Assembly: GCA_905160935.1 (NCBI GenBank)
Contig: CAJHZI010000257.1
Span: 62,001 to 126,000 of the forward strand
DNA length: 64,000 nucleotides
Direction: 5' to 3'
Origin: Enchytraeus crypticus
Taxonomy: Eukaryota; Annelida; Clitellata; Enchytraeida; Enchytraeidae
The notes beneath the pieces were generated by a model, which saw nothing but the letters and a program-made list of their open reading frames with translations, ran no database searches and was not told the DNA's origin. This document shows positions 23,950 through 36,129 of this stretch, in pieces. Numbering within the stretch: position 1 is the first letter of the stretch; each line of letters starts with the position of its first letter. The translations under genes were made by a program, and so were the position numbers.

Positions 23950-24045
23950 CCATCACAGCTGCTACACAGCTGCGCCAGCTGCTTGAAGAATAACTGCTGC
24001 AGCTCTTCTGCTGCGTATTCAGCAGCCTTGCTTGCGCAGCTGCTG
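23950..24045. promoter_or_regulatory. Cluster of CAGCTG E-boxes upstream of ATP1B
   Basis: Four CAGCTG hexamers (23956-23961, 23967-23972, 23976-23981, 24037-24042) and CTGCTGCAG in under 100 bp, 180-270 bp upstream of the ATP1B start codon. CAGCTG is a bHLH-binding E-box. The density is seen; regulatory use is inferred. Confidence 0.4.
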
Positions 24046-25269
24046 AGGATTTCTATAGAGGTAGCACAAACGTACTAAGTAGCTAAACATAGCCTAACGC
24101 ATAACTAAATAGCTAAGTAGCTAGCTGAAATAAATACACCAAAATTTGAAGCATTATGATGATTATAATTTATGTGATGTGTTTTACTCTAGCTCATATT
24201 TGATGTGACACACTTTAGCCTAAATATCTACATAGACTGCCCTGCTTTGGGAAATAAACCTCGATGGAATTCATTCAGGAATTTTACGATGGCGCCAAAT
24301 AAAAAGCATCTCCTACAAATCTGTTGCCACTTTTGATGCTGGAAAAAAGAACAGATTATGCTTGATTCTACTTAATTTTTAATATTTTTCAAATACTGTA
24401 ACCAGATCTATATTGTCCCAGCTTGCAGTTGGGCTTACAATTGATTTTTCCTAATGTACTTTCTGTAAATTTGCACTTCTATTGCTGTGTGGTAAGTGTA
24501 TAGAAATAGTCTGTCAGCAAGTCTTCTTTGTTCTTACACAGCAAACCGGACACGTTATTAATTACATAATAACTCACTCATAATATTGTTATATACATGT
24601 AGACGTATATTAACTTGTTAAGTAAGAGTTCAAATTGTCAAAATTTGACTTTGAGGTTACAGAGCCTTGCATTTAGAGCGATGTAAAGGACGTATACTGC
24701 TAGTGTTGTGTCTGTCAGGGCCATTGCAGAATAGACCAAACGTAAACTGCTTGATCCATATCGGGCGACTAAGCAAGAATTGAGAAAATCTGAGAGAAAA
24801 CATATCAGATTCCATATTTACACCAGAGATGGGAAAATTACATGCTCCGATATAATTGAATTGCAAATTACTTGAAATAATGTAATTGACTTACAAATTA
24901 CAAATTGTTTCTTTTCTTGGTCAATAATTACAAATTCCATAATTTCAAATTACATCTAATTACAATTTGCACACCGAGTTTTTCAGTAGTTACAAATTAT
25001 GCCAAAAGTAACAGTAAACTGTCAAGAAGTTCCTTGTTGTGTATAGAGAGGTTTCATGAACACGTCATTTTTTGTTTACATTACAAAGCCGCCATTTTGA
25101 TATACGACACTCTAAATGATACACGGCTATATATGTAACTTTAAGTAGTTTTTCATCTTAATGTAGTATAAAATTGTGTCTGGCATATGGACATTGGTTC
25201 TTTCTTACAGGTTAATGAACTGGTAATGGATATGATAATAATAATAATAATGGATATGGTAATGGATAT

Positions 25270-25430
25270 GGATATGATGCCCAGCCGCGCTGATCTGAGA
25301 GTAAAATCTCGGACATTCACTGGACTGGCAACACGGAAAATGGACTAAATTGCCTAATGGATATAACATATGGTATTAAAAGTGATAGATATCAACATAG
25401 TTGATCATTTCACTATAATGTGTGTTATTT

Positions 25431-25435
<5 letters not shown>
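25270..25435 (+). repeat. SINE family A, 5'-truncated
   Basis: From CAGCCGCGCTGATCTGAGAG to TCACTATAATGTGTGTTATT and an ATT tail; the tRNA-like head is missing. See the copy at 50180-50412 for the full element. Confidence 0.8.
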
Positions 25436-25463
<28 letters not shown>

Positions 25464-26879
25464 TTCTTGAAAGCTTTGTTGCACATAATTTCAGCATTTC
25501 TGCCATTTCTGCCAAATAGTGCTTCATAAGCAATGAGGGACAGGCTAATTGGCAGAAATGGCAGAAAATTGGACTCCTTGAGTGGAATTCAGGAAAATTG
25601 GACAAAAATCTGTCCGCACGATGTGTTTCTGTTTTGTTGTGTACTTTGTCTATGTATTTAATTAGTTGTCGAAATATAAGATAGGCCTATTGGCAACTGG
25701 AAAGCTTTAATGGTTTGACGAAATTAGTCATTGCAAAACTCTGCCATTTCTGCCATTTATGTAAGGCAAATTAAGGTCAAATTTCTCAAAACAGAGAAAA
25801 GTTATTGGAATATACATAGATCTGTAACCAAAATATTATTGAAAATTTTGACCTTTTGCACTAGCCTATATTTTAAGACTTAAGATTTGTATTTGAATCC
25901 TTTACAGTCTTTGTGTATTGAGGCATTAAATTACGACTAGACTAGTGTTACAAGTCCTCGATCAAGACCTACTGAACTAGTATAATTAATTTAAGTTAAG
26001 TCTTCAACTATAGAATCCATCTACATATCGAATCTACAGCGTACGGCTTACCGGTAAGATCGGAGCTCATATATTCCATACGTAAGTTCATACAACTTTA
26101 TGAAGCACATAGGTAGGCCTACACTGTCTGTGTATATAACTAATAAATCGTGTGCATTTTTACAAATTGCAGTATACGTACATATATAGAAATTTTATTT
26201 TTTAAATGCATATATATATCTATATAGATACGTAATGCTAAAAATCAACAGACGTAATCCAATATGGATGCCAATGCTGGTAGGTGTATAAAAGTGGGCG
26301 CGGCTAACAGCTGTGAAAGTCCTCAATGTGTATATTTGCATATGCTTAGTTTTCACACTACTTGTTCTTCTAATTAGCAGGCATTCACGAATTAATCTGC
26401 AAATTAAAACAATAAATTACTTGAAAATGAAACAAAAAATGTAGTAGCAAATATTAACAAACTCACTGATTGCAAAAATAACTGTATGATTGTACTTTGT
26501 AGATCTGCGAACCATGTCCGGACTAATTTAGTTAAGTTAAATGTCAAATAAAAAATTGCTTTTTTCAAAACAAATTAAAGTTTAACAGTATTCCTTATTA
26601 ATGATACCAAACGTTGCATTATGTTTCTGGTAAATTTGTATTTATTTAATTTCCAAAATATTATTCATGTAATTAACAAACTTTCGCAAAAGAACCTGCT
26701 CAATAAACTAAAAAACTATTTGAATGTTAGAAATATAAATATTTACCAGTAAATTTCTACGTTCGAACAGGATATTACTACTTTAAAGCTTCATTGGAAA
26801 TGTAAGAGTTAATTAAAAAATTAAACTGATAACAAATATTTAGAAAATTAAACTTATTCAAACTATGACAAAATCTGCA

Positions 26880-27175
26880 ACTTAACGAATATGGGGGGGG
26901 ATTTAGCGCACTCAGTTAAGCTGCGCTGCACGCGGTTAGTAAATTGTGGGCGACCACTTTGGAAGACCGCGTGTAGACAGCTTTGAAAGTAAACAATCCC
27001 CAGGGTGTTGGAGGTTATTCTTAAATCCGCGCCGGCTGCTATTGGAGCGCCAACAAACGGCAACGATTACTAATAACCATGGAAAGGAATGGAGGAAATA
27101 ACGAAAACTACAAAAACAGAAACTTAAGAGAGGAAACATTGTAAACACATGCGGTATGTCATGTGTGTAACCATA
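26880..27175 (-). repeat. Dispersed repeat family D, second copy
   Basis: Reverse-complement copy of the 1490-1785 repeat, including the stretch about CAATTGCAGCCGG and the flanking CACACATGACATA. It lies inside the hAT-like element at 24824-27879, so it inserted after or with that element. Confidence 0.8.
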
Positions 27176-27462
27176 CGGAAAAAAAAAAATATTTGCAAAC
27201 TGTTCGACACTAGAGTTACAGCAAAGTGACTGTCAGGTCATAAACGGCTTGGGCCAATTGTACAGTTATGACTCAGATGGTGTCTAGCACACTTTTACTA
27301 CTAATAATAATTATCAGTAGGTCTCAATCTAAGTACTTGACATATAAACTAGGCTGCTCTAAAACATGCTAATACGCAGTAGGTCTATTGTTATCGACGT
27401 TTTTTAAACTACAAATAAGGCATTTTAAATCACTTTAAAGCTAGCTCATTTAGGCTACAGGA

Positions 27463-27667
27463 CAGTGGCGGATCTAGGAATTTTTAAGGGAGGCCAGAAG
27501 ATTGTTTTTCACAGTGTACAGAAATAACACAAATTCCTCTCACATTTTTCATTTTTCTATTTTTTACACTAAGCAACAATTCAAATCGGCAGAGAAACTA
27601 TTAATACATACATTGCAAGGGGAGGTCGGGCCCCCTGGGCCCCCTGGGCCCCCTGGACCCGCCACTT
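27463..27667. mobile_element. Small hAT-like MITE nested in the larger element
   Basis: Left end CAGTGGCGGATCTAGG; right end the inverse of AAGTGGCGGGTCCAGG. Flanking 8-mers CTACAGGA (27455-27462) and CTACATGA (27668-27675) differ at one base. Length about 205 bp, with a GGGCCCCCTG triplication near its right end. Confidence 0.75.
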
Positions 27668-28329
27668 CTACATGATATACTCATAAACCTTTATGAAAAC
27701 TGAAATATTCAGAACTTACATGTATTTGAGTCAGTACATTTATGAGTCAGGAAAGCTATGAAAAAAGTAGTTTCAAATTACAGTAAAATTTAAATTGTAA
27801 TTGAATTACAAATTACAATTTTAATTTGTTATTTAATTATATAATTCAATTACATAATTAAAAATACTGCCCATCTTTGATTTACTCAAGTAGACGTTAA
27901 TGGTGCATAATGTTTGAATAATGCATAGCCATTATGGTGTATAATATACGTTAATGGTGTATAAGTATAGTGTTTGATGCATAGCCTTTATGAATGGATT
28001 AACGGGCTGATGGATGAGGTCCCTTATGGAACTCGAAAGCAGCTCGTGGCTAGAAATACATTTTTAATTATGCGTCTTGAACCCGTCGATTATCAGAACA
28101 CAAGAGAGAGAGAGAGATAGCGAGGAAGAGATGACCAGGAGCTTTGGAGACCACCACAGCTGTGCTGCACGCGTACATTAGGTACAGCTGCTGCAACTAA
28201 ATAACAGTCCCAGTCCTGGAGAATCTATTCCATATCCTGTACAGAGCGGACAGTGTTATCCTAACGCTGTGAAGCTGCAATGCAAACTCGATCAAGCGTT
28301 TGTTTCTATGTTTCACCTCTCTCTTACTA

Positions 28330-28340
28330 TCTTTCTCTTC

Positions 28341-28391
<51 letters not shown>

Positions 28392-28416
28392 ATTCATCCT
28401 CTAAAATGACGTATTG

Positions 28417-28455
<39 letters not shown>
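28330..28455. repeat. CT microsatellite
   Basis: Two CT tracts (about 28330-28388 and 28422-28455) split by CATTCATCCTC. Open frames on the other strand (Arg-Glu repeats) are artefacts. Confidence 0.95.
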
Positions 28456-28457
<2 letters not shown>

Positions 28458-29852
28458 AAATTTATGATTAGCATCAAAGATAACATTTACATTTTCATAT
28501 TCAAGCAGTCCTGAATCAAATATTGGATATTGTTGTTTTAGATCCTTTAATATTTCTAAACAGGCGCGCATGTTTCAATCGAAAGATAAAATTAGAATTT
28601 AGATGTGAATATATTGCTTATACTGTTATACCTTGTCTATACTCTTGTAAAATGTTGAAAGAATGGTATTTAACTTTAGCATTTTGCGCTAAGCTAAATT
28701 ATTTCACTTTTGAAAATTAAGTTTTAATATTCCAAAAATATCAATTAAAACACCATTAAAGACCGGAATTTAATAAAATTTACTTTAGCAGCAAAGTAGT
28801 ACCCTAGTAGTTCATTATATAATTTTAGCAAAATGTTGATTTGTTAGGATTTTGTATAAAGTGCGGTTAGTTAATTGTAAGCCGAGGAACTGCAACATGT
28901 TGCTCGTGAGCAGCTGCTTTAGTCCATGACGTTGTACTGCAGACAACATCATTAAATAAAGACAACGTTGCTAATATTAACATCTCACAATCTCCATCCT
29001 ATCCTAGCCTCATCCCAAAACCTAAAATCACATCCCAATGGCATACACATATATATTTTTATATTAATCGTAAAAAGTGAAGTAGTAAAAGAAGCAAATA
29101 ACATCAAATGTCGTCATTTAATGGAATTTTCCAGCAGACAGCAGCTAGCCAATGAGTGTTGACTGAATTGGGCTACGCATGGCTGTCTCCATGCTTCAAG
29201 ACAGGGAGGTTTTATTTCCTGGATATATCTCACGCTTTGACATTTCAATTATTGAAGTTACTTCACTTTTCGTTCAATTCAATTCTGTTTTAATATTTAT
29301 AAACTAGAATTCTTCTTAATATTTATACAATCCATTTGTTTTGTTTTTATATCAATTGTGCTAATTAAATATTTATTTCAATTTTTTCAATTGCAATTAT
29401 TCGTCGATAATCATCTAGACCTATTTAATTATTCATCTGTAATAAATATCAATTAGTAGTAAAAATTGACAAATATAAAAAAACTAGCAATCAAGATCTA
29501 CAATCCCGTTCCATCAATTAAGTTCATTTCCTCCAGAGAAGACTCATTCACCGCAGCTAATAAGAATGGACTTTACTCCACATTCCACATTACTCGGGTT
29601 TTTACTATTTCAGTTAAAGTGGTTAGAAAAATCGGGATATTTTACTTGAGTGGCACGTTAATATTTAAGCTATTTTACACGTTATACTAATATTTTAGGA
29701 AATGTACGAACGCTATTATTTTTTTCAAAAGAATGGACTAGATAAATTACACTTGGACAGCGCACAGATGATATCGATTTTTGGACGACTCGACTAACGT
29801 ATTCCAGGCTGCGTTAAGTCAAATCATCAAGCTGTAGTGAGGAGTGGAAATC

Positions 29853-29896
<44 letters not shown>

Positions 29897-29912
29897 AAAG
29901 AGAGAGAGAGAG

Positions 29913-29946
<34 letters not shown>

Positions 29947-30162
29947 TGGGAGTGAGAGAGAGAGAGAGAGATAGAGAGAATGAAATAGAGAAACGAGAGA
30001 GAGAACGAGATAGAGTAAATTAGGTTCAGAGTAAGAGTATGAGAGAGAGAGAGAGAAAGAAAGAGTGAGAATGTGAGTGATAAACAGAAAGAAAGATAGG
30101 GAGAAAGAGTGTGAGAGTGTGTGCGAGAAAGACTGAAGGAAAGAGAGAGAGAGAGAGAGAGA
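29853..30162. repeat. GA-rich microsatellite
   Basis: Long imperfect GA/GAAA tract. The Ser-Leu-rich open frames on the minus strand are artefacts. Confidence 0.95.
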
Positions 30163-32624
30163 GCATTCCTTGATAATTGCCATCCTTCCGCCTTCCAATG
30201 TAATTCAACTATCGCTACCAAATCATACCATATCATTCAACTATCTCTATCTGGATATTGAAAAGTTTAATCCGTTGTTACTTGCGATCTTCCTTTGGTA
30301 AACGCTAAACAGTCCTATTTAGTCTGCTGATGTTGTCGTAGCAATGTCGAACGTTACTGCCCAAAAGTAAAAAGATCAGTGTTCTATGATTTATACAAGT
30401 AAACAATTAAAATAAAGCAGATAAAATATAATATAACAAACCTAAACTCTAAGAATTTTCGATTAGGACCGAAAGTCAAATGTTTGACTTTTCGGTTTGA
30501 ATGATTGAAGCTCGGACTTTAAGCTCGAATTGAGGGGAAAGATTTCATAAAAGACGATGGAAGAAATTTGACAAATAGAGAAGGAGGTTTTAGATAAGTT
30601 GATGATAAATGCTGTTAGACTCTATTGATCTTAAAATAAATAGAGCTTGTTGGCTAGAGAAACGCAGATTATTTTAGTTACACAGTTATAACTATGCCAA
30701 TATTATGCCACAGACCTGCTACAATAAACTATAATCGGTGCGTAAAAGAGAAAAAGAGAGAGAGAGATTCGGTTATTATCCAGTGTTCGATCTTCCAGAC
30801 CGTTACTGACATGTCTTTTGAACAGGAAACTGACGTTAAACTTGGCTTTAGCCCATTTAGATTTCATGGAAGGAAAATAAATGTATTGTAATTCTTTCAA
30901 AACCAGCCATCGTTTGAGTTTTCGTTCTTCAGTAAACGTAAGTGTCATCACTTCGCTGACGTCATAGCAGATTTTCCTGTCACTATTTGTTGCTCATTTC
31001 AAATGATTGCTGAAAGATTGCCTGCTTTCAGAATACACTAACACCCGATCTTATAACTCCTGTATGTGGGCAAAGCTCAAGTCATCCAATAAACATTATT
31101 TGACAGATGCTACAGAAAAGTCCATTAAGGCATGAACAGTAAGATATGCTGTGTGTTTATGTGTTAAAATAGCATATTTATATTGTGAAGGTTTTGTTAA
31201 CCTTATTTTGTAAATTATTCTTTTCATTATGCAACTTAAATAATGAAAAACTGACGAGTAAATATACATACATATACATGTAGAGATCAGCGACATAGGT
31301 TCCAAAGAAATCAGATAAAATGTCGCTCATAAATAATATAATATTGCAAATTAAAATAAGTGCAAGAAAACAATACAGCAGGATAATACTGCTAACAATG
31401 AAATTTTGATCATTAACAATTTATCCAAGTTGGCTTGCTGTCGTAAATAGGCCCTATATCGTCAGTTATATCGCCCTATACGGTATTATTAAAAAATTCA
31501 ATTTTGCAACTATGGAATTAGTTACCTTAAGATCTAAAGCCTCGTAGGTGCTTTTCTATCTTCCACCCAAAGTCAAATCCCGTCCATTTTCGTCTTAGAT
31601 ATTATATTGACTATCTTGCATTCGATAATGGACTAGCACTGTTTCTGATCTTGTTTTCTCTTCGCTCTTTGCATATGCACACGCCTTCATGTGTAATATT
31701 CTGCAAAGACAATTGTCTGTAGTCTTATATTCTGCTCGATAAGACCCTGATATTGCTTTAAAGTGACAATGTGAAAGCTAAATTCTCATTGACCGTTTGA
31801 TAGAGCTTTGTTTGGTTGGTTGGCTGATTGATTGATTGATCCTTAGATATTACCCTTATTTTAATTGCATATCCTTGGACAGTTTCAGGATTTGCAGTAT
31901 TTCCTCGTCGCCTTGGATTTGATTCTATTGATATCGTTTTCATGGACGACAGCAGAACTCTAATTTAATTATTTTCCACTAGTTCAGATTGGCTGACTGC
32001 AACATGATGTAGCAACATGATGCATCAACATGATGCAGCGGCTATTCGCCACTGAGCTGCATCGTTTTGTCAGATTTCATAGGCATTTGTGGAAACATCG
32101 TCATCGTCTATGCAGGCCTGGATGCGAATTAGAAAGGAAAGTAAACAAATCACATCGCTGCGCAATCCTGCGTAAGTCACTAAGTCACAGTTCACGTCAC
32201 GACGCTAGAGCTGATAGTCGTTTGTTGACAAACAATGCATTGAGCACCATGAAAAATACAAGAAAAATTTGCCTGAAATTGGCATTTATATTGATATTTA
32301 TTCCGTAGAAGCTGATGTTTACATACAGCTGCAAAACATTTTATCATTTCATATCTTCTAATAAGAAAGAAACACTTTGAAAACGATTCTTTTTTGTTTT
32401 TAAGATCAAACTGCTAAGATAGACTATACAAAAACAGCATTTGTGTGCCAACAAACTGCGTCTGACCTTCACCTTCTAGCATCTGTTACTTATATCCTAT
32501 TGGCTATATCGTTTAACCTTGATTATGAATCGTCACACTTTTACGAGGAAAACATTCACATAAAAGCACCTAGGACATCTCTGACAGGATCAACATTCCC
32601 ATTGTGATGCTGAGAAAGCTACAA

Positions 32625-32775
32625 TAATATCTAGATCTATTATATCTAGATCTAGTATATCTAGATCTATTATATCTAGATCAATTCTATCTAGATCTAT
32701 TATATCTAGATCAATTCTATCTAGATCTATTATATCTAGATCTATGGTATCTAGATCTATTATATTTTAGATCTA
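32625..32775. repeat. 15-bp palindromic minisatellite
   Basis: About nine units of TCTAGATCTATTATA-type. Each contains two overlapping palindromes, TCTAGA and AGATCT. Confidence 0.93.
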
Positions 32776-33099
32776 TTTCTGATAACCATGAACCAAGAAA
32801 GTCACAGACGACTGAGCCGAAAATGAGTCCATGCTCGTTATGACAAGTCAAGCGTTGTCAGGACAGGGAGGATACGTGAAGTGAAGCGAGGCAGGGGCGA
32901 GAGTGGAGATCTTAGGTAAGCCATGTAGGATCAATGAGCGAATAATCTGGTCGGATAAGAAATAATAAATGCTTCTCAATCGATTCATCCGGCGTCATGG
33001 ATGTTTGCTCTTCTTACTAAACACTTGTAGTTTCTATAATTATCGTATACGAAGAATAAGATAGCTATAATTTCGATCAACTTCTCGATCAGTTGACAG

Positions 33100-33505
33100 T
33101 GCATCAATGCTGCCAATGCTGCCTTACAATGATGCTTGGCAGTGATTCAGCAACTTCCGTGCAAAAATCAGTGTTGTCTGTCATTGTTGCCTGTCAGTGC
33201 TGTAAACAGTGCTGCCTGTCAGTGCTGCCTGTCAGTGTTGTCTGTCAGTGTTGTCTGTCAGTGTTGTCTGTCAATGCTGCCTGTCAGTAATGCCTATCAG
33301 TGTCTACTACACTGTCTACTACACTGTCTAGTACACTGTCTACTACACTGTCTACTACACTGTCTACTTCACTGCCTACTTCACTGTCTACTACACTGTC
33401 TACTACACTGTCTACTTCACTGTCTACTACACTGTCTACTACACTGTCTACTTCACTGTTTAATACACTGTCTACTACACTGTCTAATACACTGTCTAAT
33501 GCAAT
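33100..33505. repeat. 13-bp and 12-bp minisatellites
   Basis: 33170-33290: units such as GCTGCCTGTCAGT or GTTGTCTGTCAGT. 33291-33505: about 17 units of CTACTACACTGT. They abut and share CTGTC. Because 12 is a multiple of three, all frames are open with simple peptide repeats; no gene is implied. Confidence 0.93.
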
Positions 33506-33574
33506 TGCTATTATAATTGAGAACTTATTATTGTTATATATAAAGCTATTATAAACGAGAACTTTTATTGTCAA

Positions 33575-33665
33575 TCAATCAATCAATCAATAAGAATTTA
33601 ACGTCCGGTTCCAAGCCATAAGGCAATGTCAGGGACGTCTCTTGCAGACTCTAACAAACAGGCGC
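33575..33665 (+). repeat. Dispersed repeat family E
   Basis: AATAAGAATTTAACGTCCGG, AAGGCAATGTCAGGGACGTC and TCTTGCAGACTCTA. Same orientation as the copies at 51018-51112 and 59065-59150. Confidence 0.75.
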
Positions 33666-34671
33666 CAAAGCACCACACGATGACGACTGAGTACGCAGAG
33701 GCCACAAGAGAAATCGAGATCAAAACAGTGCAAGTCCAAGATCCAAGGCAAGCGGGTCATAATTGAAACCTATGGCGGAAAGAGATGGGTTTTAAGCTTG
33801 CCAAGGAAAGTACCAATGCAATTACCAGGTCGAAGGTCTTGTGGCAGAGAGATCCAATCCCAGATTCAGCAAACGAAGACGCACAAATTACACTATTAAT
33901 GCTACAATATTTGAATAACATATAAAAGTCTTGGGTCAAAACCAATAGAAATAAGTTACATTTAAGCTTAGGCCTAATTAACTGAAGAATTCAATAGAAG
34001 GATTATAGATAAATAATAATAGCAAGTAAAACTCAAAATCAGTAGCATACAAGAATAATTTATTATATATAAATAATAAAATTTCATTAGTAAATTAATT
34101 ACAAAATCAATTTCCATTATACACACATGTAAATCAATCAGTGAATCAGATTACAGGCAATAATAAAATCAATAATTAAATCTTTAAAGGCGTGAAGCAA
34201 AAATAGATAATTACAAAATTGTGATATTGCTAATAAAAGGAATATGAAGAAACATAAAATATCATCAATACAAAAGGTTCAAAAATTCATCGACAGCCGA
34301 AATTCAACGCATGTTTCACTTGAAATTACGTTGCAAACATTATTTGAAGTTCAATCAATAGAAGTTAACAAGATTTAGAAGTTGAAACTTAGTTAAGGTC
34401 TCAATTCAGCTAAATTGTGAGAATGACGCATACATTTGTACTCGATGTTGTCATTAATGACAGTAGCTGTCGTAATAGAACTTCGTACACACGTACTCAA
34501 TTCATTAATAGATCGTGTGTCGTTCCTTTGATTACTGGACCGATGATAAAGATCATTGGCACTTCAGTTTAGGATAAATTCCCTACAAAAATCTAAAGCA
34601 AATTCAAAGTAGTTTTACGTTTTTTGATAATTTTAAGCAAAGTCTATGGGAGCTTAAACGCGGGCACTGAT

Positions 34672-34860
34672 GATCTCTCTCAGTGCACTGCCTACTGGCA
34701 GGTCCATGGTATATAGCGCCTTTACTCATCTTTATCTTCTGTCTCCCTCTTCAAGTCCACATACGAGTGGATCTTTAAATCATTTATAACATTCCTTTTG
34801 ACATACCATTTTTCTTGGGGGATTCTGCCTATGACGAGGTGGACCCTGATTATATAATTA
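34672..34860 (-). repeat. LINE 3'-end fragment
   Basis: CAGTGCACTGCCTACTGGCA and GGTCCATGGTATATA are the inverse of the 3' coding end shared with 36930-36975, 42112-42190, 43245-43450 and 49268-49370. Confidence 0.75.
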
Positions 34861-35727
34861 TAAAAAGAGATCTCGATTGAAAATAGAGTCTGATCATCAC
34901 GTTATTACACAACTTTTTAAAGTCTAACACCACTCGTTAGCTTCATCAATTACATAGAAAACTCAAGATTTTCCTTCATGCTATATTTCATTTATTAAGC
35001 CCGATTTATTTGTGAAACCAGCTAAATTCTCACTGTGAAGGCTTTTATATATAAATTACAATTCATACGGAGAACATTTTACTAGACTCCAAAGAGTAAC
35101 TTTGAAAGACTAGCTGCTTGCAGAAGACCTTAAGTTCTTTGGCATCACTACAAAAGTTGTTTTCAGTTTTTAAAGTTGTTTTCATCCAAGTTAAAATATG
35201 TTTTCTTTAATTTCGTCGGATTTAATGGAACAATCTAGATAATTGTAAATTTGATATAATTGAATATAACAAGAATCAAGTAAATAAATTTTAAATTAAT
35301 ACATTTTAACTCATTAACTACAAAACATATATACGAATTATAAACTAAGCTTAAGGCAAACATAAGAATGACATTAAATAGCAAATACCATTAGCTACTA
35401 AATACTAGCTATTATTAGCCTAACAACTACTATTTTCTTAGAGACATTAGTTAAAACAAAGTACAAAACTCATGCAAGTTATATATTTATAGTTATACTT
35501 ATACAAATCTATATTTTAAACATTTCTAACATCATTTTCATGAGTACATTTAGCAATTGAATGGAACTTCATTATATTACAGTAAAAATTTTACTTCACT
35601 GAAATAAACTTGAAATTATTAATAAAATTCTAATTTAATTTAATTAAAACAAATTAATTCGTGAACAGCATGTGAGGCACACAGTAGGCAGTCAATGCAA
35701 GCTACAAACAAAATATAAATATGACGA

Positions 35728-35778
35728 CTAAGCATAAAGTCCAAGTTCTTCAAATATATTAGCCGGTTCCTCTCCTTC
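35728..35778 (-). CDS. AP1S: AP1S coding exon 5 (C-terminal tail and stop)
   Basis: Acceptor TTATGTTTAG ends at 35779. The exon reads [16 protein letters not shown] then TAG, in phase 0 with exon 4. It corresponds to the vertebrate tail of the type ...LEEIGL. Only 16 codons long, it is identified by acceptor, phase and the E-E-L-G-L match together. ATTAAA-like sequence on the minus strand near 35640 could be the poly(A) signal, but this is weak. Confidence 0.85.
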   Translation of the reverse strand, partial: EGEEPANIFEELGLYA

Positions 35779-35822
35779 CTAAACATAATCATAAATACAC
35801 ACAAAACTCTATAGTTACAATA

Positions 35823-35873
<51 letters not shown>

Positions 35874-36048
35874 TCTTATATATATATATATATATATATA
35901 TATACTTTGGACTGAATTTCTGGATTTTGGAATTTGCACCGTTTTTGGACCTTCTTTTTTTTGCTCGCCGGCTTGATTTTGTCTCAATAGTGCTCGATGT
36001 TGTCATTGATGACTGTAGCACTCTAATTGTTGTTATTATTATTGTTAT

Positions 36049-36129
<81 letters not shown>

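Larger units (their letters stand above)
24824..27879. mobile_element. Non-autonomous hAT-like DNA transposon (about 3.06 kb)
   Basis: Left end CAGAGATGGG, right end the inverse of CAAAGATGGG (9 of 10), which fits the hAT-type start CAG-G-TGGG pattern. Flanked by an 8-bp near-perfect duplication: ATTTACAC at 24816-24823 and ATTTACTC at 27880-27887. Subterminal regions on both sides are full of ACAAATTACAATT-type motifs. No transposase frame is visible; the interior carries a partial SINE A (25270-25435), a family D repeat and a smaller hAT-like element. Confidence 0.75.
28456..35727. other. Intergenic region between ATP1B and AP1S, no gene recognised
   Basis: No convincing exon found. Contents: GA microsatellite (29853-30162), a short hairpin about ACCGAAAGTCAAA (30467-30500), SINE B piece (30785-30870), family C piece (31930-31975), 15-bp palindromic minisatellite (32625-32775), 13- and 12-bp minisatellites (33100-33505), family E repeat (33575-33665) and a LINE 3' piece (34672-34860). 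Part of the right end is likely AP1S 3' UTR, and untranslated ATP1B exons could lie at the left. Confidence 0.55.

Noticed and set aside
29490..29560. Alternative C-terminal exon for AP1S on the minus strand (SSLEEMNLI-like)
   Set aside because: The only acceptor puts it in the wrong phase with exon 4, giving an immediate stop. The exon at 35778-35728 fits phase, length and tail motif.
29814..30236. Ser-Leu-rich open frame of 140 residues on the minus strand
   Set aside because: Pure GA microsatellite, no coding signal.
33093..33574. Open frames with LLHC, STTL and VDSV repeats on both strands
   Set aside because: Artefacts of the 12- and 13-bp minisatellites; no start context, no family and no splice support.
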